From JAVBQL01 sp031549085 (GTDB lineage: Bacteria; Spirochaetota; GWE2-31-10; MWDO01): DNA of 25,787 nucleotides. A program made the position numbers and the translations under genes. The notes below the pieces were generated by a model that searched no databases, was not told where the DNA came from, and saw only the letters and a program-made list of their open reading frames with translations. The stretch spans positions 1 to 25,787 of the forward strand of contig JAVBQL010000023.1 of NCBI GenBank assembly GCA_031549085.1, written 5' to 3'. Of this stretch, positions 23,417 through 25,787 are shown in pieces (position 1 is the first letter of the stretch; each line of letters begins with the position of its first letter).

Positions 23417-23551
23417 CTATAACAGAACAACTAATATTTGTCAAAAAAATAATTCTTTTTTTGAGTATGTTTGCCTATTTTATAATTTTCTTCTGGTTTT
23501 ACAATCAAAATATAGAGACTAAATGGGTAAATGTAATATTATTATAATAAA

Positions 23552-23842
23552 GCTGCCAATTAAACTTAATAGATAAAAAAACTTATATATATGTTGCTTA
23601 TCAGAAGATTGCACCAAGAAAGACAAATATCACTTAAAAAAAAGAGAAAGGGAGAGAATAGATTTGTATAGGTGGGGATAAAATCTCACTCTCTACAGAT
23701 TTGCCCTTTTTCTTTCTTCTTTTTTTAAGTACCACTCGCTCGTTTGATATTTTTGTACTGACAAGTAAATTAGAGCTATATTTTAATAGCTTGTTTTATG
23801 TTTAATAGTCTATTTGGAAATAAAATAGCTATACTAATCATT
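23552..23842 (-). repeat. Degenerate palindromic element (M8)
   Basis: The inverted-orientation copy is recognised by GATTGCACCAAGAAAGACAAA (right-arm side, with substitutions), the purine run, TAGATTTGTATAGGTGGGG, loop ATAAAA, the pyrimidine run and TTAAGTACCACTCGCTCGTTT on the left-arm side, ending CTAATCATT at 23842. The right stem arm has mutated (TCTCACTCTCTACAGATTT), leaving many mismatches, so this hairpin is decaying. The left boundary is approximate. Confidence 0.6.
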
Positions 23843-23872
23843 TGAGATGTGTAGAAATTGATAAATAGTATA

Positions 23873-25105
23873 TTAAAAAGCGATCCGCTTTACCTTTTTT
23901 TTGCCAGACCTCAATATTATTCCGCTCTCGGTGATAAAAGAGCTATCAACAATCAAATTTTCGTTAGATATTTTATCTTCATTAATCTTTATAGCATTCT
24001 GTTTTATCAATCTTCGAACTTCGCTTTTTGATTCAACCAGACCGCTCTCCACAAATAGATCAAGAATAGAGATCCCAGCCTCTATACGAGACCTATCTAT
24101 TGAAAATGTTGGAATCAGATCGATATTGTCGCCTGATCCAAATGCTGCATTTGCTGCCTCTCTAGCCTCTATGGCATCACTCTCGCTGTGTACAATCTTT
24201 GTAACCTCAAAAGCCAGCACTCTCTTTGCCTCGATAAGCTCCTCACCCTTTAGCTGTGAGAGTTTTTCAATTTCACTATCATCGATAAATGTGTAGAGCT
24301 TTAAAAATCTTATAACATCGCTGTCTGTTACGTTTATCCAATATTGATAGAAGTCATAGACACTTGTAATCTCTTTTGATAGAAAGAGAGCCCCATTTTG
24401 TGTCTTTCCCATCTTTTTACCATCAGAGGTTAGAATCAGAGGGAGTGTCAAACACTCAACATTACTGTTTGAACCAGTTATACGGCGAATAAGCTCCACT
24501 CCAGAGACCATATTTGCCCACTGGTCATCTCCACCAACTTGAAGTGTACAATTGTGTTCTTTATATAATCTTAAAAAATCATATGATTGAAGCAGGACAT
24601 AGTTAAACTCCAAGAATGAGAGTCCATGATTTTTGTATTTTTCTTTGTATGTCTCAAAGGAGAGCATTCTGTTTACACTAAAATGTTTTCCAATATCACG
24701 CAGAAACTCGATATAGTTTATGTTTCTAAGCCAGTCACCATTATTTATAAAGAGCCCCTTCTCTCCATCAAGTGTGATGAAGCGTTCAAGCTGCTCTTTT
24801 ATCAACATAGAGTTACTGTCGATCTCATCAACTGTAAGTATTGGGCGTGCACTTGTTCTGCCGCTTGGGTCTCCAATCATAGCTGTGCCGCCGCCAACAA
24901 GAGCGATTGGTTTATGTCCCATTCTTTGTAAAAAAGCTGAAGCCATTATTGGAACAAGGTGTCCAAGATGGAGGCTGACGTTTGTTGGGTCATATCCAAC
25001 ATAGAAGGTTACATTTTCATTGTCAAGTTTTCTAGCAAGAGCCTCTTCATCTGTTGATTGCTGAAAAAAGCCTCTATTTTTTAGGAATTTAAAACAATCT
25101 TTCAT
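23873..25105 (-). CDS. tyrS: Tyrosyl-tRNA synthetase
   Basis: Charges tRNA-Tyr with tyrosine in the cytoplasm. The 410 residues match the bacterial class Ic enzyme. Seen: YVGYDPTNVSLHLGHLVPIM with the HIGH-type HLGH (about 46-49); ALVGGGTAMIGDPSGRTS; QVGGDDQWANM, which positions tyrosine; the KMSKS-type KMGKT (about 231-235); and a C-terminal S4 RNA-binding domain (about 345-405, LFVESGLVESKSEVRRLIKQNAI split). The start ATG follows AAGGT. The tRNA-Leu gene lies 69 bases upstream on the same strand, so they may share a transcript. I see no T-box leader. Confidence 0.96.
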   Translation of the reverse strand: MKDCFKFLKNRGFFQQSTDEEALARKLDNENVTFYVGYDPTNVSLHLGHLVPIMASAFLQRMGHKPIALVGGGTAMIGDPSGRTSARPILTVDEIDSNSMLIKEQLERFITLDGEKGLFINNGDWLRNINYIEFLRDIGKHFSVNRMLSFETYKEKYKNHGLSFLEFNYVLLQSYDFLRLYKEHNCTLQVGGDDQWANMVSGVELIRRITGSNSNVECLTLPLILTSDGKKMGKTQNGALFLSKEITSVYDFYQYWINVTDSDVIRFLKLYTFIDDSEIEKLSQLKGEELIEAKRVLAFEVTKIVHSESDAIEAREAANAAFGSGDNIDLIPTFSIDRSRIEAGISILDLFVESGLVESKSEVRRLIKQNAIKINEDKISNENLIVDSSFITESGIILRSGKKKVKRIAF

Positions 25106-25174
25106 AGTAGTTTACCTTATGTTAAATTAAAAAATATGGCAGGATTTTTGTTTGGCAGATTAAACTAAAAAAAA

Positions 25175-25258
25175 TGGGACAGATGGGACTCGAACCCACA
25201 CAAGCATACGCTCTCTAGCACCTCAAGCTAGCGTGTCTACCAATTCCACCACCATCCC
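25175..25258 (-). tRNA. tRNA-Leu (anticodon GAG)
   Basis: An 84-nt class II tRNA. The acceptor GGGATGG pairs with CTGTCCC (two G-T pairs) and the discriminator is A. The D-arm segment is TGGAATTGGTAGACA. The anticodon stem CTAGC/GCTAG carries loop TTGAGGT, reading GAG. A variable arm follows, and the T-arm has GGTTCGAGTCC. The CCA end is not encoded: the discriminator is followed by a T-run, which could serve as a weak terminator or read through into tyrS. Confidence 0.95.
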
Positions 25259-25272
25259 GAATTTTATGGAGA

Positions 25273-25301
25273 ATATTACTAAAAAAAATATTGAGTGTCA
25301 A
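25273..25301 (-). promoter_or_regulatory. Promoter of tRNA-Leu (and possibly tyrS)
   Basis: On the minus strand there is a perfect TTGACA (25296-25301), a 17-bp spacer and TAATAT (25273-25278), ending 14 bases before the mature tRNA. No separate strong promoter is evident between the tRNA and tyrS. Confidence 0.8.
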
Positions 25302-25367
25302 TCTTTTCTTTTTTTTATTTTTGGACACATATACATTTTATTATTTTTTGTATTGAAACACCTATCC

Positions 25368-25678
25368 AATGGTTAGTTTCAATATGTTGTCTGTTACCGT
25401 CGCTTCAACTTTACAGATATTAAAATCTTTTTGGTTTATTACTTATTAGCAAGTCGCACTTAATGGACAAACAGCACTCAAAAAAAAGAGAAAGAGAGAG
25501 AACAATTTTATATAGATGGGGGTTTTGCCCCCAATCTATATAAAATTACTTTTTCTTTTCTTTTAAGTAGCGTTTGCTCGTTTAATATCTTCGTGCTGAT
25601 ATGGAAACCAGAAATAACAATTTAACGATTGTTAAATATTAATAGTACATTTGTGAGAAGTAAGTCAAACTAACCATT
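25368..25678 (-). mobile_element. Palindromic MITE-like element (M9)
   Basis: A complete copy in reverse orientation. Ends are AATGGTTAGTTT (25368-25379) and AAACTAACCATT (25667-25678). The stem AATTTTATATAGAT plus GGGGG faces CCCCC plus AATCTATATAAAATT with loop TTTTG. It leads directly into RNA gene copy C, reproducing in mirror image the M2/RNA A arrangement. Confidence 0.8.
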
Positions 25679-25721
25679 ATATAGGATAAAAAAAGAAAAT
25701 AAAACAATGGTAAAAAAACAA

Positions 25722-25749
25722 TTGATAATCACAAATAATAGTGTATAAT
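25722..25749 (+). promoter_or_regulatory. Sigma70-type promoter of ncRNA C
   Basis: TTGATA (25722-25727), a 16-bp spacer and TATAAT (25744-25749), identical to the promoters of RNA copies A and B. Confidence 0.85.
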
Positions 25750-25754
25750 AGACT

Positions 25755-25787
25755 TGCATCTTGTTTAGAGATGTTTGGTCTAAGGCT
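25755..25787 (+). ncRNA. Structured ncRNA, copy C, 5' end only
   Basis: The first 33 or so bases of a third copy, on the plus strand, cut by the window end. The 5' hairpin CATCT/AGATG is present with a shorter loop (TTGTTTAG). The outer GACT now faces GGTC, whereas copy A has AGTT. Confidence 0.7.

Larger units (their letters stand above)
23370..23872. other. Intergenic region: promoter of the Omp85-like gene and a decayed element
   Basis: No gene is visible. The left part holds the promoter of the upstream-facing outer-membrane gene. 23420-23550 is plain AT-rich DNA in which I see nothing. 23552-23842 is a decayed palindromic element adjoining the tyrS stop codon. Confidence 0.6.

Overview
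This AT-rich bacterial window carries 14 protein-coding genes, one tRNA gene and an unusually dense set of related intergenic repeats. The organism is probably an anaerobic, double-membrane bacterium, and a spirochaete-like one is my best guess. The supports are several LSSC/LFSC lipoproteins, an Omp85/BamA-like outer-membrane protein, a very large 2-hydroxyacyl-CoA dehydratase activase (an oxygen-sensitive family), a UAP1-like pyrophosphorylase and a gpsA-MerR gene pair. The phylum is inferred from remembered family resemblance only.

Layout. 1-945 holds repeats: the end of a palindromic element, a structured RNA gene read on the minus strand, then a complete palindromic element. 946-3730 has two lipoproteins and a coiled-coil protein of unknown role. 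4257-5607 is gpsA overlapping a MerR-type regulator. 5940-8844 is a UAP1-like sugar-nucleotide pyrophosphorylase overlapping an exported NlpC/P60-like protein. 9064-12485 (minus) is a class A penicillin-binding protein overlapping a lipoprotein with three PPC-like repeats. 12576-13736 is a complete repeat composite (palindrome, RNA gene, palindrome). 13774-20297 (minus) is the giant activase, nadC and a membrane protein with a degenerate GGDEF domain. 20835-23369 is the Omp85-like protein, 23873-25105 is tyrS, and tRNA-Leu(GAG) sits just upstream of tyrS. The window ends by entering a third repeat composite in the opposite orientation.

The most notable signal is noncoding. Three copies share an identical-looking sigma70 promoter (TTGATA, 16 bp, TATAAT). 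Copies A and B continue through about 320 nt of folded RNA to a hairpin plus T-tract. Comparison of A and B shows paired, compensatory changes in at least four helices, so the product is very likely a functional RNA, and I cannot assign it to a known class. Each copy is bordered by a roughly 315-bp element with AATGGTTAGTTT-type inverted ends and a large central hairpin (a 39-40-bp uninterrupted stem in the copy at 586-900). Other copies of that element, full, deleted or decayed, lie in most of the remaining long intergenic gaps, usually just past stop codons.

The cell-envelope genes (PBP1A, NlpC/P60, UDP-sugar synthesis, lipoproteins, Omp85) make up most of the coding content. Several promoters are easy to see, and two of them leave almost no 5' leader.
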